A model generated the notes under the pieces. It was not told the DNA's origin. It saw nothing but the letters and a program-made list of their open reading frames with translations, and did not search any database. Position numbers and translations under genes: made by a program. Below, one piece after another: positions 43,903 to 55,087 of a stretch of DNA of 64,000 bases (position 1 is its first letter; each line of letters opens with the position of its first letter). Location of the stretch: NCBI GenBank assembly GCA_037903475.1, contig JBAJFG010000370.1, positions 2,284,501-2,348,500 on the forward strand, written 5' to 3'. The stretch is from Ancylostoma caninum (Eukaryota; Nematoda; Chromadorea; Rhabditida; Ancylostomatidae).

Positions 43903-44984
43903 GCTATCAAGAAAAACCTATAATTTACTGTCGCGGCGAGGATTCAGGTGCGAGCGGAGCAACTGGCCGCGTCCGTGATGAACCCACCGAAATCGATGCC
44001 CAGTGTAACTGTAATTCATTATTGTACAGCAATTACAACTATGTTGTGTTATGTAAGTGGTTTAGGAGTAGAATGGAAATATAAGTAAGGCATTGCTTGC
44101 AAACTGCAGTGAAGTCGTGCTCTACCGTGGTTATACATGTCTGAGCACGTCGTTGGACATCATTACACATGTCTAAACACGAGGAACAAATGTGTGGCGT
44201 CGCAGTTGAACACTTCTTGCTGTCCAAACGGCTAAACCTCATAAGAATTCATTAAAAACACAAACGTGAAAGCCACCGTCACCAAATACTTGAACTGCCA
44301 TTCGTGATCGCATAACCCGGCCCCAGTAGTATAAAAATTAGCAAGTCCGTGGAGTTAAGCTCGAGACAAGAGGTCAATTGTTTTATCTTCTTTTGCTTTT
44401 TTTTTTAGCTGTTTGCTTTTCTCCCTCCTCTATTGTAATCTTCTCCTTTCATTGAGGCAGGAGGGATCTCCCTCCTGCCGCATAAAGGCAGTCTGTTAGG
44501 CCGTGTTTCCTGATGTTCTCAAGTCGTATTTAGTCCATTTGTCCCCGGTAGCTTGGGAGTGATCGGAACTTATGCCGATGTGTAGTTAGAATTTTTGGTC
44601 CAGTCGTTCATTCCAGTAAGGAGCGAATAGGCTCACAATGTGCAGCGCGATACTGACCTCCTGATAACCCCACGGCAGGCCTCTTATGCAGCCATGGGGT
44701 AAACATTGCTATCGGTGGGTCAGTAGATCGTGGGACCACGACACCGTTTAATTTCATTTGGTGATTCGCTTTGGGGACCCAGACGGAAATTAAAATTGAG
44801 CGCGGGAAAAAAGTGGGGTCTCCGCCACTTTGGGGACCCAGATGGAAATTAAAATTAGTAAAAATATTAATCGTATTAATAAGTAACAAGTAAAAATTAT
44901 GTTAAAGATAATAAAAGAAAAATAAGCAATTAAAAATAAACTAATACAAGATTTTTATTTGTATTGTAAAGTAATTTCGAACGG
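43903..44984. other. No gene recognised; small repeats only
   Basis: It holds a perfect GGCAGGAGGGA / TCCCTCCTGCC hairpin at 44456-44479. A duplicated TTTGGGGACCCAGA...GGAAATTAAAATT unit lies at 44770-44860, with a step of about 59 bp. No coding region was supported. Confidence 0.5.
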
Positions 44985-45210
44985 TCAAGTACTGAGAAGT
45001 GACGACACCTCAGTCGCCAAATCAGCAATGAACACCATGTGGAAGGGAGTAGACCGAGAGGAAGACTAAAGACTAGTGGCTGGACAGGATTGAAGACGAT
45101 ATGCGGTTTCCCAAGCATAGTGTGGATGAAGTGTACGACTGAAGGAAATGGCGCAATTGCAAGAGAAACGCCAATTCCAGACGCTGGGAAACAGACTAGG
45201 AAGGAGAAGA
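44985..45210 (+). pseudogene. 5'-truncated RTE-type LINE 3' end
   Basis: About 225 bp nearly identical to 24100-24310 (CTGAGAAGTGACGAC, then GGAAATGGCGCAAT). The basic GRPRGR segment is out of frame. This is a typical dead-on-arrival LINE insertion. Confidence 0.85.
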
Positions 45211-45642
45211 TTGTAAAGCAATTTCGAAAATTTGGCGACCGGTGGAGGCGCCCCCCCCCCCCTTCCCTCCTTCCCTGCGTCCGCCACTGGTGGTTACTTC
45301 TCTTCGGAAACTTAGTGGAGAATTGGGGATTTCATTAGCAACACGTTCACACGCGCTTTTGGGTACGTGGGCCCCGTGCTCGACCTCTCGACGAGCACGT
45401 GGTCCCACGGGGTATATAGCATTTTTTCCTTCCCATACGACAACCAAAATTTTTTTTCGTTAGAGTTATATATCCTTCTTTCATAGTTCTCGAATCTTCT
45501 TTCCATTTCTGTTGTCTACTGATTTGTCGTTGACAGAATTTTTCGAAGTTTATTGTTCTTCCAACTGTTCTAGTACGAAAAATCTAATGAAAAAATTCGA
45601 GAGAAGGTCTGCTTTACCCATTGCGTGTGTGATACTCTAGTA

Positions 45643-45841
45643 TAGTCTGTCCGAAACGACGAGTCCGCCCACTCCACGTCATCATTTCTAACCTGCGTAT
45701 CACGTTTCATCGTTATCTTCATGGTATCGACCAATGATTTGGCTGTGACGTGGACGTCATGGGAGCTAACAGATTACGTCCCAGTCGCGTCGCCTCTCGA
45801 TCCCAGCGTGCGTGGGCGGACTCGTCGTTTCGGACATACTA
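45643..45841. mobile_element. MITE family D, copy 2 (TA-flanked)
   Basis: 199 bp; tips TAGTCTGTCCGAAACGACGA and complement, TA on both sides. The interior is the reverse complement of part of 43664-43900 (CACGTCATCATTTCTAACCT). Confidence 0.8.
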
Positions 45842-46379
45842 TATCTAGAGTCCTGTAGATCAGGAGGGAAGGATCTCCGCGAAGCTTGTGCTCCCCCACG
45901 TCATTATCTCTAACAAGAAGATAATTGATTACCATGTTAGACATAACGATGTATCACGGTCGAACGTTGTCTTCAGCCATCTCTAACATGTCGATCCATG
46001 ATCTGCTTGCTGGAGATAAAGACGTGGTGTCGCGAATGTGTTAAAGTGCAGGGACCAGTGGGACAATGTTTTTCGAATACCACCTTATATTTCAACTTTC
46101 CTGTTTTCATCTCGAATCATTACCTCATCTCCTATATTCCTGTACTCTTTCTCACCAAACCATCGTTTTATTGCAAGAATACTGCAATTATCTCCGTTCT
46201 CCACACCAGCTACAGACTCGCCTTCGCTGCAGTTGCGCTCTAACAATGATTAGCGCTCGCGGGTCCGAGTCAAGAGGTGCGCTCGGTCGTTAGCTGAGTC
46301 ATGTCACACCTCGATCGCACCTTCCCACAGGAAGAGACGATCATGGCTACAGTATCCGACTGCCTCTAAACCAGGGATG

Positions 46380-48042
46380 AGCGGAATTCCGACTTCCGAC
46401 TTCCGAAACTTCCGATATTTCGGTGTTTTTTGGACTACCGACTTCCGAGTTTCGAAATCCGAAAAATGGCGAAGAGAGCCAGAAGTTTTCGAGAGTCTTC
46501 GATTGATGCAAGTGCATTTTATCTCAAGGTTGCCGCTAATTTTGTGCAGTTTTTCAAGATCTGACTGGCACTTTGTGCACAATACGGTAGTCACGAACCA
46601 AAAGTAACGCTTCCTATGCGTGCACTGTTTCCACGCAAGTTTTGCCGTCTTAGATAGAATGTCATACAGGAGAGCAACAGTCTTTAACCAAAACTTTCGT
46701 TGTGGTTTTTTTCTGAAATTTCTGGAGATGGATTTATGTTGTCCTAGTTGCAAGGTTTTTGTTGCAGGTTCGATGCTGCACATCAGTTTATGTATTAACA
46801 AGATCACTTTGCCAAGAATTCAGCTAGGAATAAGAGAGGATCTACTCAGTATTCAGCACTTTATAAAAAAATCGATGAAAATTTTGAAGTTGTTCGTTCT
46901 CATTTACTTCAAGCATATGTAATAATACCTAACTAAACAGCATGGGATCAACCAAAATCAGGAAAGCCTCAGTTCTTACGAAGTAGGAGAATCGCACTGA
47001 GTACCGCTGAAAAGATACTAAAACTTAACAAGATGATTAAGTGGAAGACACTCTTGTAATGGAGGACTGATATGAAAATAGGCAATACTACTCAATATTC
47101 TCACCCACAGGACATTTTCCTATGGAAAACATAATGTATTTACTCTAAAGAGCTGTCGTTTAAAACTTACGAATTTTGATGTCTGGCGAATTTGCTTAAG
47201 TCCTGCTCAACCACTTAGGTTTTGTTGAGCGATCCTTCATTTTTTATTTGTTCTTCAGTTCTGGATTGATACCACTACTTATGGGAGTAATTAGATGAAA
47301 TTATCGAAATGAACGCCAATTATTCTAACAATATATTGTTTGCACGGCGTCCGGTCGTTAGGCAGCAGTTACCTGCTGCCAGCCTGTCATGCTGCCTAAA
47401 AGGGGCGTGGCTGGGCTGCCATGGACAAGGGCTGCAAGCTTGTGCGAAGCAGTTCTAAACGTCTTGGACGCTGAAAATTCGCACCCAGGGGTTACTTCTC
47501 GTGCTGAACACGAATTTTGCATCCAGCAGCATTCAGCACGATGTCATGCGGTTATGGCGCATGATAATCTCTTGAAGCTCGTTTATTTCACGATTTCTCT
47601 TTTTTTTTGCTAAATCTTCGCTACATTTACACTAAAACTAATGGCGTTTCACAGAATTTCTTCATATTCTAAAGTTTATTTCGACTTCTACGTAGAAATT
47701 GATTCTCTGTTTCCTTTCGTCACAAAAAATACATACAACTTTTTGTGTGAACATTTTAGTGTTCATTTTATATTTTTTACTCTGGGATCGCAGCCCGCAC
47801 CACTCTTGCATTCTTAGTTCCAGAAAATCAAAGTTATCAAAGGAGTAAGGGAGTGGCGATCTGACGACATTGTACCGGTGAGGCATTTCTTACACTTCAT
47901 CTGGCGATGGACTAATGATCGGTTGCGTTGGAGAAAACGCAAATGTAAATGGGAAACATACTAGGAAAATCTTATGAAGCATCCTACGCAGTGATTAGCT
48001 ACATAAAGCTTCACATGTTTGAAAATTGTTTGTTAACAACGC
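46380..48042. other. Interior of hAT-like element 3; no gene recognised
   Basis: A 167-codon minus-strand frame (46304-46807) crosses the element tip and shows no family pattern. A segment at 47341-47407 (TTAGGCAGCAGTTACCTGCT...) is the inverse of 55405-55480. Confidence 0.4.
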
Positions 48043-48330
48043 TGTCATGGCCACAAGATGGAGATCAAGCCCCACCACCGAAGAGGGCAAGCCTCTGACC
48101 AGCGCACGGATCGAAGATGCGACCGCCCCTGGATTGGCAGTTCGTTCTGGATCACCTCCCGGTGGCGGCGGCCCCGGTTCTCTCCTCCTTCCCTTCGTTG
48201 TCAGCCCTTCGTGAGCTGACAGTTGTTTTTTTGAGTTACCGTTTTGTTCGTCCAATAAACTTGCTTCTCGATCTGTTCGGTCTGATTGTATTTGGGTTTA
48301 CCCTCGGTATCACACCTTTTATTCTGTACA
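48043..48330 (+). repeat. Gypsy copy A, 5' LTR
   Basis: 288 bp, TGTCATGGCC...CTGTACA. It contains CCAATAAAC near the end, possibly the polyadenylation signal. The sequence after it (TAGGGGCCGAAC) does not start with TGG, so the primer site is not recognised. Confidence 0.95.
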
Positions 48331-48487
48331 TAGGGGCCGAACAAACCGGCCTGTAGATACAGAGGGTGCCAAATACAGTCAGAAACCAATATTCTCCCTC
48401 TCTTCGTTTTCTTTGTGATAGGCTATCGATCGGCCCACGAAGGGGTCAGTGAGAGCAAAGTTCGCAGATACCCATTGAACGTGAAAG

Positions 48488-51400
48488 ATGGCAGATGCGT
48501 ACATGGATAATGAAGAGCTTTACAGAGCTAACACCTCCGGAGTAATGCTACGAGAAAGCGAGGCTCCGAATGGAATCGTGACCAACTCACAGCTAACAAA
48601 TGGAGAGAAGATGGACATCAACGAGGTAATTGCTTTGCTAGAAACAATTCCAGTAGAGTTAGAGAAAGGACTGAATGAGCACAGAACGGCCGCTAGGTAC
48701 AGAGCGACCATAGAAACAGGCGTAACGCAGGTAGTGTCGAAAGCCTGCGAGCACCTAAGAGCCATTAAAGGACAGATAGAGAAATTTGACAGATTTGGGA
48801 ACAATCTTTTGGATATGTTTCGAGAAAAAGGGATCGAATCTAGTGATGACCTGGAAGACTATATGAGAACTACTGAACGAGATGGTGCTGTAATTGCAGA
48901 TCTGTGTGAACTGCTAAACACCAATGTTTTTCAGATCACTCAAAAGGTCAGTGAATTGAAGCAAGGTCCCAGAGAAGAAGGTCAACGGGACGAGACAAGT
49001 GTGGATAGGAATTCCTACCCATTGGGTGAGCCTACCATAGAAAATCTTAAACAGAGACAATTTGGTGATACCGAACGGAAAGATGGTGTTCAGATTCAAC
49101 CACAGAGGAGGATAAGGAGAATGCACGAAGTGACTGGTACGAGCTATGCACCGCTCTGGACTCAGCCTTCGCGGAGTTGGGAAGAGCGACGAACAGAAAT
49201 GGAAGCACCAGGTCAGGAAGCCAGATTTATGGCTTTTCTTCAAGCTGCGACGTGTGTAGACCCGGGTGTTTTCAAAGGGAGAGAGAATGAGAGCTATAGA
49301 GAGTTTGTGCGCCGCTTTCGCCGAAAGTACTGCCCAGTCATTAAAGATGATAATGCACTCATAGATATTTTTGGGGACGACCATCTAGGGGGTCGCGCAA
49401 AGAGTATATTTCTGGCTATGCCAGAGTACATTAAAGGCCAAGGATTTGAAGCTGTTGTAAGAGAGCTCGGCAATTTAGTGGCGGGTGACTCGACCGCAGC
49501 AAGAATGCGAGCCCTGATGGAAGTCAGATATATTCGCATACGAGCAGGGCAAAGCATTGCCGACTTTTGTGTAGCTCTTGAAAAACTTGCGAAAAAAGCC
49601 AACCCTGATGGAAGCGCTGAAAATAGATCAATGGAGTTGTCACAAATACTTTTGGAAAATATTAAGGAATGGCCAGAACATGTACAGATCCTTGGAGCAT
49701 TGTATAATGTGGAGCCGAGGCGTGCTTACGATAAAGTAAAGGAATTAGCACTAGGTATTGAACAGTCAAGGGCTGTTTTTGGCAAGGGTAACACCAGGTA
49801 TGGGTTTCGTAATAGATATGCGTGGAAAGATAGAGCACGTGAGTATGAGGAAGGAAGATCAGGAGTGACGAAGCCTTATAAATCAAGAGGTACCGAGTGT
49901 GTCGGAAGCGTGGAGAAAGTCCAACGTGAAGAAAGAGTGGAGCCAGGTAGGGAATGGCCAGTCTCAAGACAAGAAATGACAAGTGAGCAGATGACCCAAA
50001 ACGCTCATGTGAGTCAGTCGAGAAAATGCTATAACTGCTCTAGATACGGACATGTGGCGCGTAACTATCCACAAAGAGAGGCGAGAACGGGAGAACGGAA
50101 TGAGGATGCAAGGGAAAAACAGCAAGATGGCGCACGCAACTCACTGTCCTCCCTGATTCAGAAAGTGAGAAGCTTAGGACTAGAAGTAAAGAAAGTAGGT
50201 ACTTCACGATCTGAATGGATAGGAAACCCAACATTGACGAAGGTGACCCTACTTAACCGCACTGCACGAGCACTACTGGACTCTGGGTCCATGATAAGCA
50301 TAATACCACTCGACATTTTGGTCAATGCCCAAAAAGAAGGGTACGATGTAGATTCTCTCGAATTGCTTAGCGAACACAATATGGAGACGGTATATGACGC
50401 TTCTAATAATCTCATGACGTTTCTTGGAGTAGTTCGGATACCGGTGGCACTAGAAGGAGGAAGAGCGGAAAAGGTCGCATTCCACATCTCGGAAAGAAAA
50501 GACTGTGAAATTCTGCTAGGGACCAACGCATTAGGGAAGTTGGGAGTCAAGATCACCATCACGTCGGAGAGCGAACAGGAGGAGGTAGTCAACGCGCAGC
50601 AAGCATGGAGCGAAAGCCTAATAACAGTAGCAACTAGAGCGGTTATACCACGCTTTAGCTGTCGCTTAGTGGCTGCAACGTGCAACGTACCAGAGGGAGT
50701 ATCTGTAGTTGTAGTGTGGCCTAAGAAGCAGGGTGTCACAAATGGAGTCTTCAGGATTTCGAATGACGAGATCATGATACCGATACACAATGTAGATGAC
50801 CAACCTCTAGTGCTGCAAAAAGGCGACGAACTAGGAGAATGGGGGAGCGAAAAATGGTGTGAAAGATGGGAAGACTGTGCGATGCTAGATCAGGATGACT
50901 CAGTTATGAATGAAAAAGAGAAGAAAAAGTTGCTGATAGAGCAAATTAGTCAAAACAGCAGCCAGGAATGTTTAGACAGTGACCTGAAGGCCGCCCTAGT
51001 GAAACATGCGAACTCTTTTGCCGTGTGCGAGAAAGAGTTGGGGCACACTGAACTCGCGGAAATGAAAATTGATACCGGAAACCATGACCCGATCAAACTG
51101 AAAACAAGACCTGTTCCACTTGGAATACGCCCAACACTGCGAGAAATGCTGAGAGACCTGGAGGAAAGGAAAATTATCGAAAAAAGCAACTCAGACTGGG
51201 CATTTCCCATTGTTCTTGTAGAAAAAAAAGATGGGGGCATCAGGATATGCGTAGATTATAGGGAATTAAACAAATGTATAAAGCAAGACTCATACCCTAT
51301 TCCCACGATTGACTCGATTCTGCAAAGCCTAGCCGGTAAGAGGTATTTTTCAACGCTAGATATGTGTAGCGGTTACTGGCAAATACCGCTCGCAGAGGAA

Positions 51401-53461
51401 ACCAAGCACAAATCCGCGTTCACAACGCCAGAAGGTCTTTTCCAATTTCGAGTAACCCCTTTTGGGCTAAGTACAAGTCCCGCGACCTTCCAGCGGTTAA
51501 TGGATACCGTACTGAGTGGCTTATTAGGGGACGAGGTATTCTGCTATATAGATGATATTATGATCGCCACAAGTGACCGCGAAAGGCACTTACAACTTTT
51601 GAGTGAAATTTGCGAAAGAATGGAACAAGCCGGATTAAAGTTGAAAGCGAAAAAGTGTGTGTTGCTCCAAAGCGGGGTCTCTTTTCTAGGGCATATGATT
51701 GACCAAGAAGGTGTGCACATGGATAAGCAGAAAGTTGAAGCCGTTGAGAGATATCCCTCCCCGACAAATGCTAAAGATCTCCGAAGTTTTCTGGGAATGG
51801 CCTCCTTTTATAGGAAATTTTGCCTAAATTTTTCTAAGATCGCGAGTCCACTGTTCGGTCTCACGTCACCGAAGGCAAAGTGGCGGTGGGAACGAGAGCA
51901 TGTAGAGGCATTTCAAAAGTTAAAGGAAATGATAACTTCAGCACCTGTTCTAACCCAACCGAACATTGAAAAGGCACGTAGTGGGGAAAGACCATTCATA
52001 ATTTTCACAGATGCATCAACAACGGGTATAGGCGCTGTCCTGTCTCAAGAAGGAGACGACGAACAGCTTCACCCCATATTTTTTGCTTCTAAGAGTTTGA
52101 GTAAGGCGGAAAAGAAATACCATATAACCGATTTAGAAGCTCTTGGGGTAGTATTCGCTGTAAGAAGATTCCATATGTTTATATATGGAATACCTACAGT
52201 AGTGAAAACCGACCACCAGCCACTGACCGCGCTGTTTAAGAGGAATAACATATCGTCCAGGGTGCTGAGATGGTCGTTAGAACTACAACGCTACAACTTA
52301 CAAATCCAATACCTGAAGGGGAGAGCTAACGCAGTTGCGGATGCGTTGAGCAGAGGACCCGTAGCCGAAAAAGAGGAAAGGACTAGTGAACCGCTGCAGG
52401 AAGCAGTAGTGTGTGCGGTACAAGAGCCGGGGAAATCCAAGTGGTTGAGAGAACTCGAGCGCGAGGAAGACTGGGCGCAAGTGATAAAATTGGTACAGAA
52501 AAATGACATCGAAGAAGTGGTGAAAATAAGTGGGATAAAAGAGCCCGTGAGAGTAGCCGATTTCCAGATTGAAGGAGGAGAACTAAAAATGTACCGGGAA
52601 GATGGATCTCTTGTGTTTGTGGTTCCCAAAAGCGCCCAATATGAAGTGTTCTTTGAGGCACACTCAGGTCTTTTAGCGGGACATTTCAGCGCTAATAAAT
52701 TGCTAAACCTGCTAAGAAAGCAAGTATTCTGGCCAGACATGTCTAGGGATGTCCATAAGTGGACGAAACAGTGTCAAAGATGTTATGTGACGAACCCACA
52801 AAGGATGACTGTACCCCCACTGAAACCAATAGTGACTAGCAAACCGTATGAAATCGTAGGAGTCGACATTCTAGAGCTGGGACTCACGACCGCAGGTAAC
52901 AGATACGCTGTTACGGTAGTTGATCATTTTTCCAAGTTTGCCGCCGCCTACCCTGTGGGGGATAAGTCGGCGGAAACCGTAGCCAAAACGATATTTCTCA
53001 GATGGATCGCTGACGGGTGCAGGTGGCCAAAATCAATTCTCTCAGATAGAGGAGGGGAGTTCGAAAACAAGGTTATGGAGGAGATTGAGAAAATTGCAGG
53101 GATAAACCATATTTTTACCAAGGGTTATAACCCAAGAGAGAATGGAATAACGGAACGTCTTAATGGCGCGATCGTGGCCATGCTAAGGAGATCTACAAGC
53201 ATACCGAGTGAGTGGGACCTTAGGTTGCCATTTTGCATCATGGCCTACAATATGACCCCACACAGCTCCACTGGCACGAGTCCGTATTTTGGTTGCATGG
53301 CATCGACCCAACGTTCCCCTCGAGTGTTATCCCCAATCCTGGAATCTCCTGGTACGCCATTGATAATGCAATGGATGACTATAAAACAGCTATTGTGCAA
53401 TTGGTTGTTGAAGTGCATGAAAGGGTTAAAGAATACAACGACAGAATTCGTAAGCGTATGA
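48488..53461 (+). CDS. gag-pol: Gypsy copy A Gag-Pol polyprotein, 1657 codons to a premature stop
   Basis: One continuous frame from ATG at 48488. Gag fills residues 1-500, with a zinc knuckle at 514-527 whose last Cys is Tyr (CYNCSRYGHVARNY). The protease has LLDSGS with Asp at 598. RT runs about 870-1090 with YIDD at 1020-1023, followed by RNase H (FTDAST, Asp at 1175, and KTDHQPL). The integrase has an HHCC finger (H-SGLLAG-H ... CQRC) and catalytic D1460, D1520, E1556 (D-X59-D-X35-E). At about 53285-53295 one base appears lost: the frame turns to nonsense and stops at 53461, while the true continuation is in the next frame. All catalytic residues are present, but the protein as encoded lacks the integrase C-terminus. 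Confidence 0.93.
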   Translation: MADAYMDNEELYRANTSGVMLRESEAPNGIVTNSQLTNGEKMDINEVIALLETIPVELEKGLNEHRTAARYRATIETGVTQVVSKACEHLRAIKGQIEKFDRFGNNLLDMFREKGIESSDDLEDYMRTTERDGAVIADLCELLNTNVFQITQKVSELKQGPREEGQRDETSVDRNSYPLGEPTIENLKQRQFGDTERKDGVQIQPQRRIRRMHEVTGTSYAPLWTQPSRSWEERRTEMEAPGQEARFMAFLQAATCVDPGVFKGRENESYREFVRRFRRKYCPVIKDDNALIDIFGDDHLGGRAKSIFLAMPEYIKGQGFEAVVRELGNLVAGDSTAARMRALMEVRYIRIRAGQSIADFCVALEKLAKKANPDGSAENRSMELSQILLENIKEWPEHVQILGALYNVEPRRAYDKVKELALGIEQSRAVFGKGNTRYGFRNRYAWKDRAREYEEGRSGVTKPYKSRGTECVGSVEKVQREERVEPGREWPVSRQEMTSEQMTQNAHVSQSRKCYNCSRYGHVARNYPQREARTGERNEDAREKQQDGARNSLSSLIQKVRSLGLEVKKVGTSRSEWIGNPTLTKVTLLNRTARALLDSGSMISIIPLDILVNAQKEGYDVDSLELLSEHNMETVYDASNNLMTFLGVVRIPVALEGGRAEKVAFHISERKDCEILLGTNALGKLGVKITITSESEQEEVVNAQQAWSESLITVATRAVIPRFSCRLVAATCNVPEGVSVVVVWPKKQGVTNGVFRISNDEIMIPIHNVDDQPLVLQKGDELGEWGSEKWCERWEDCAMLDQDDSVMNEKEKKKLLIEQISQNSSQECLDSDLKAALVKHANSFAVCEKELGHTELAEMKIDTGNHDPIKLKTRPVPLGIRPTLREMLRDLEERKIIEKSNSDWAFPIVLVEKKDGGIRICVDYRELNKCIKQDSYPIPTIDSILQSLAGKRYFSTLDMCSGYWQIPLAEETKHKSAFTTPEGLFQFRVTPFGLSTSPATFQRLMDTVLSGLLGDEVFCYIDDIMIATSDRERHLQLLSEICERMEQAGLKLKAKKCVLLQSGVSFLGHMIDQEGVHMDKQKVEAVERYPSPTNAKDLRSFLGMASFYRKFCLNFSKIASPLFGLTSPKAKWRWEREHVEAFQKLKEMITSAPVLTQPNIEKARSGERPFIIFTDASTTGIGAVLSQEGDDEQLHPIFFASKSLSKAEKKYHITDLEALGVVFAVRRFHMFIYGIPTVVKTDHQPLTALFKRNNISSRVLRWSLELQRYNLQIQYLKGRANAVADALSRGPVAEKEERTSEPLQEAVVCAVQEPGKSKWLRELEREEDWAQVIKLVQKNDIEEVVKISGIKEPVRVADFQIEGGELKMYREDGSLVFVVPKSAQYEVFFEAHSGLLAGHFSANKLLNLLRKQVFWPDMSRDVHKWTKQCQRCYVTNPQRMTVPPLKPIVTSKPYEIVGVDILELGLTTAGNRYAVTVVDHFSKFAAAYPVGDKSAETVAKTIFLRWIADGCRWPKSILSDRGGEFENKVMEEIEKIAGINHIFTKGYNPRENGITERLNGAIVAMLRRSTSIPSEWDLRLPFCIMAYNMTPHSSTGTSPYFGCMASTQRSPRVLSPILESPGTPLIMQWMTIKQLLCNWLLKCMKGLKNTTTEFVSV

Positions 53462-54852
53462 AGAAAGTGTATGATACCGACCATAAAGTGGACACGACTA
53501 AGCACCCGAAAGTGGGGGAGAGAGTATATTTGAGGATACCCACCGAAAAAGTGAAAAGCGCACATCCAAAATTGATATCGGAGTGGTCAGGGCCCTACAG
53601 AGTGTTAGAAGTCAGTGAGAATTCAGCAACGATCAGTAGAATAGGTGAAGATAGTGAGGCGCTACGAATACCCTTCGATCAACTTTTGATAGTTCCTCCC
53701 TATTTTTCGGATGAGAGAGTGGATACCGTAACTGCGAGAGGGAAAAGAGGCAGAAAGAAAGTCACTAAGAACCTGGTTCAGACAATTAAAGTTTGTTCTT
53801 GCAGAGGAGCCGTGCTGAAGACGGCCAAGCAACCCGGCCACCTACGATTCGAATGCTTGGATGGGTGTTTGATGGAGACGAAGCTGTCTGACCTGACCGA
53901 CGTCTGCTTTCCGGGAGCTTTTGCGAAGGAGCCAGTCGGGACTGTCTGGAAAGCTTGGGTGGCCTGCAGCATATTTAAGCGATCTGATGTGGATCTGGCA
54001 TCGAAAATCAGGCTTTACAGACAAGGTGCAGTATGCCTGGATGAGTCGGCGTTAAAACCAATTCTCGGGACGGCGTATGAGCGCTGCACCGCATGGACGG
54101 AATTTTTGTGTGAGACGGAGAAGATAAAGGAGCATGAAAAAGTGGAAAATTTGACCGTCGTGAAGATGTACGACGACGCACTCCAGGCACTAAAGCAGGA
54201 TTTAGAGGATGAATCCAGAAAGACGAGGCCAAGAAAGGAAGGACCCGTGGGATATGCAGCTCCCGAGTGGGCTTCAGTCATGGAGAAAGACGGCGCTCGA
54301 GGAGGAATCCACACCGTAGTTGTCAGGACGTTCACAGAATTGAGGGAGAAGCTAAACGAATGGCGCTCCTTTAGTACCTGGGTGCTTGTATGGCCTGCAG
54401 ACGAAGGCTGGACACAAGATAAGATTAAGGAAATCTGCTCAACGTGCGCACAGCACGTCGTCGAAGGAGGACGGGTCGTGTCGGCGTGGACCCCGTGTAC
54501 GCAAGCGAATATAAAAGTATGGCCGAAAATGATAGGAGTCTGGAAGGCCCTGGACAAGACACTAGCAAAGGGAGCCGGAAACGAGCAATTTTTCCCAACT
54601 TCCAACGCAATTGTAGTGAACAACAAAGTTTTCGCTGAAATCGGATCGCCAGAAAGTTCAATACAATTCTATGGAAAGTATTCCGGAGTAGGAAATGCAA
54701 GATACTTGTATGAAAACATAAGGCAACGACTATCATCTATTCAGTTACCACCGATGTACGCGCCGCCGAGGGCGTCGGCAACGAGGAGAGGAGGGATGTC
54801 ATGGCCACAAGATGGAGATCAAGCCCCACCACCGAAGAGGGCAAGCCTCTGA
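53290..54852 (+). CDS. Gypsy copy A, integrase C-terminus plus unrecognised accessory region
   Basis: This continues the polyprotein after the frameshift (HGIDPTFPSS...). The integrase C-terminal part has the GPY/F module (WSGPYRVLEVSENSATI) and a basic stretch (RGKRGRKKV) to about 53780. Then follow about 330 residues that are not usual for Gypsy: a Cys cluster (VCSCRG...FECLDGC), an acidic, charged helical middle, and a more globular end with FSTWVLVWPADEGW, GGRVVSAWTPC and KVWPKMIGVWKAL. It ends inside the 3' LTR (54852) with a short Pro-rich tail. The frame is uninterrupted and protein-like, so it is probably translated as part of Pol or as its own product. Function unknown. Confidence 0.8.
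   Translation, partial: WLHGIDPTFPSSVIPNPGISWYAIDNAMDDYKTAIVQLVVEVHERVKEYNDRIRKRMKKVYDTDHKVDTTKHPKVGERVYLRIPTEKVKSAHPKLISEWSGPYRVLEVSENSATISRIGEDSEALRIPFDQLLIVPPYFSDERVDTVTARGKRGRKKVTKNLVQTIKVCSCRGAVLKTAKQPGHLRFECLDGCLMETKLSDLTDVCFPGAFAKEPVGTVWKAWVACSIFKRSDVDLASKIRLYRQGAVCLDESALKPILGTAYERCTAWTEFLCETEKIKEHEKVENLTVVKMYDDALQALKQDLEDESRKTRPRKEGPVGYAAPEWASVMEKDGARGGIHTVVVRTFTELREKLNEWRSFSTWVLVWPADEGWTQDKIKEICSTCAQHVVEGGRVVSAWTPCTQANIKVWPKMIGVWKALDKTLAKGAGNEQFFPTSNAIVVNNKVFAEIGSPESSIQFYGKYSGVGNARYLYENIRQRLSSIQLPPMYAPPRASATRRGGMSWPQDGDQAPPPKRASL
54783..54796 (+). promoter_or_regulatory. Polypurine tract of Gypsy copy A
   Basis: Fourteen purines in a row (GAGGAGAGGAGGGA) lie immediately before the 3' LTR, the position of the plus-strand primer. 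It is also part of the accessory coding frame. Confidence 0.85.
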
Positions 54853-55087
54853 CCAGCGCACGGATCGAAGATGCGACCGCCCCTGGATTGGCAGTTCGTT
54901 CTGGATCACCTCCCGGTGGCGGCGGCCCCGGTTCTCTCCTCGTTCCCTTCGTTGTCAGCCCTTCGTGAGCTGACAGTTGTTTTTTTTTTGAGTTACCGTT
55001 TTGTTCGTCCAATAAACTTGCTTCTCGATCTGTTCGGTCTGATTGTATTTGGGTTTACCCACGGTATCACACCTTTTATTCTGTACA
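54797..55087 (+). repeat. Gypsy copy A, 3' LTR
   Basis: 291 bp, matching the 5' LTR except two substitutions and three extra T in a T-run. Followed by the ACGC duplication. Confidence 0.95.

Larger units (their letters stand above)
48043..55087 (+). mobile_element. Ty3/Gypsy LTR retrotransposon copy A, nearly intact
   Basis: LTRs at 48043-48330 (288 bp) and 54797-55087 (291 bp) begin TG and end CA. They differ by two substitutions and a three-base T-run change. A 4-bp duplication ACGC flanks it (48039-48042 and 55088-55091). The order Gag, protease, RT, RNase H, integrase is the Gypsy order. The 7.0-kb length includes about 1 kb of extra coding sequence after the integrase. Close LTRs indicate recent insertion. 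Confidence 0.95.

Noticed and set aside
46304..46807. 167-codon minus-strand frame as a hAT transposase fragment
   Set aside because: It crosses the element tip and shows no hAT dimerisation or catalytic motif.
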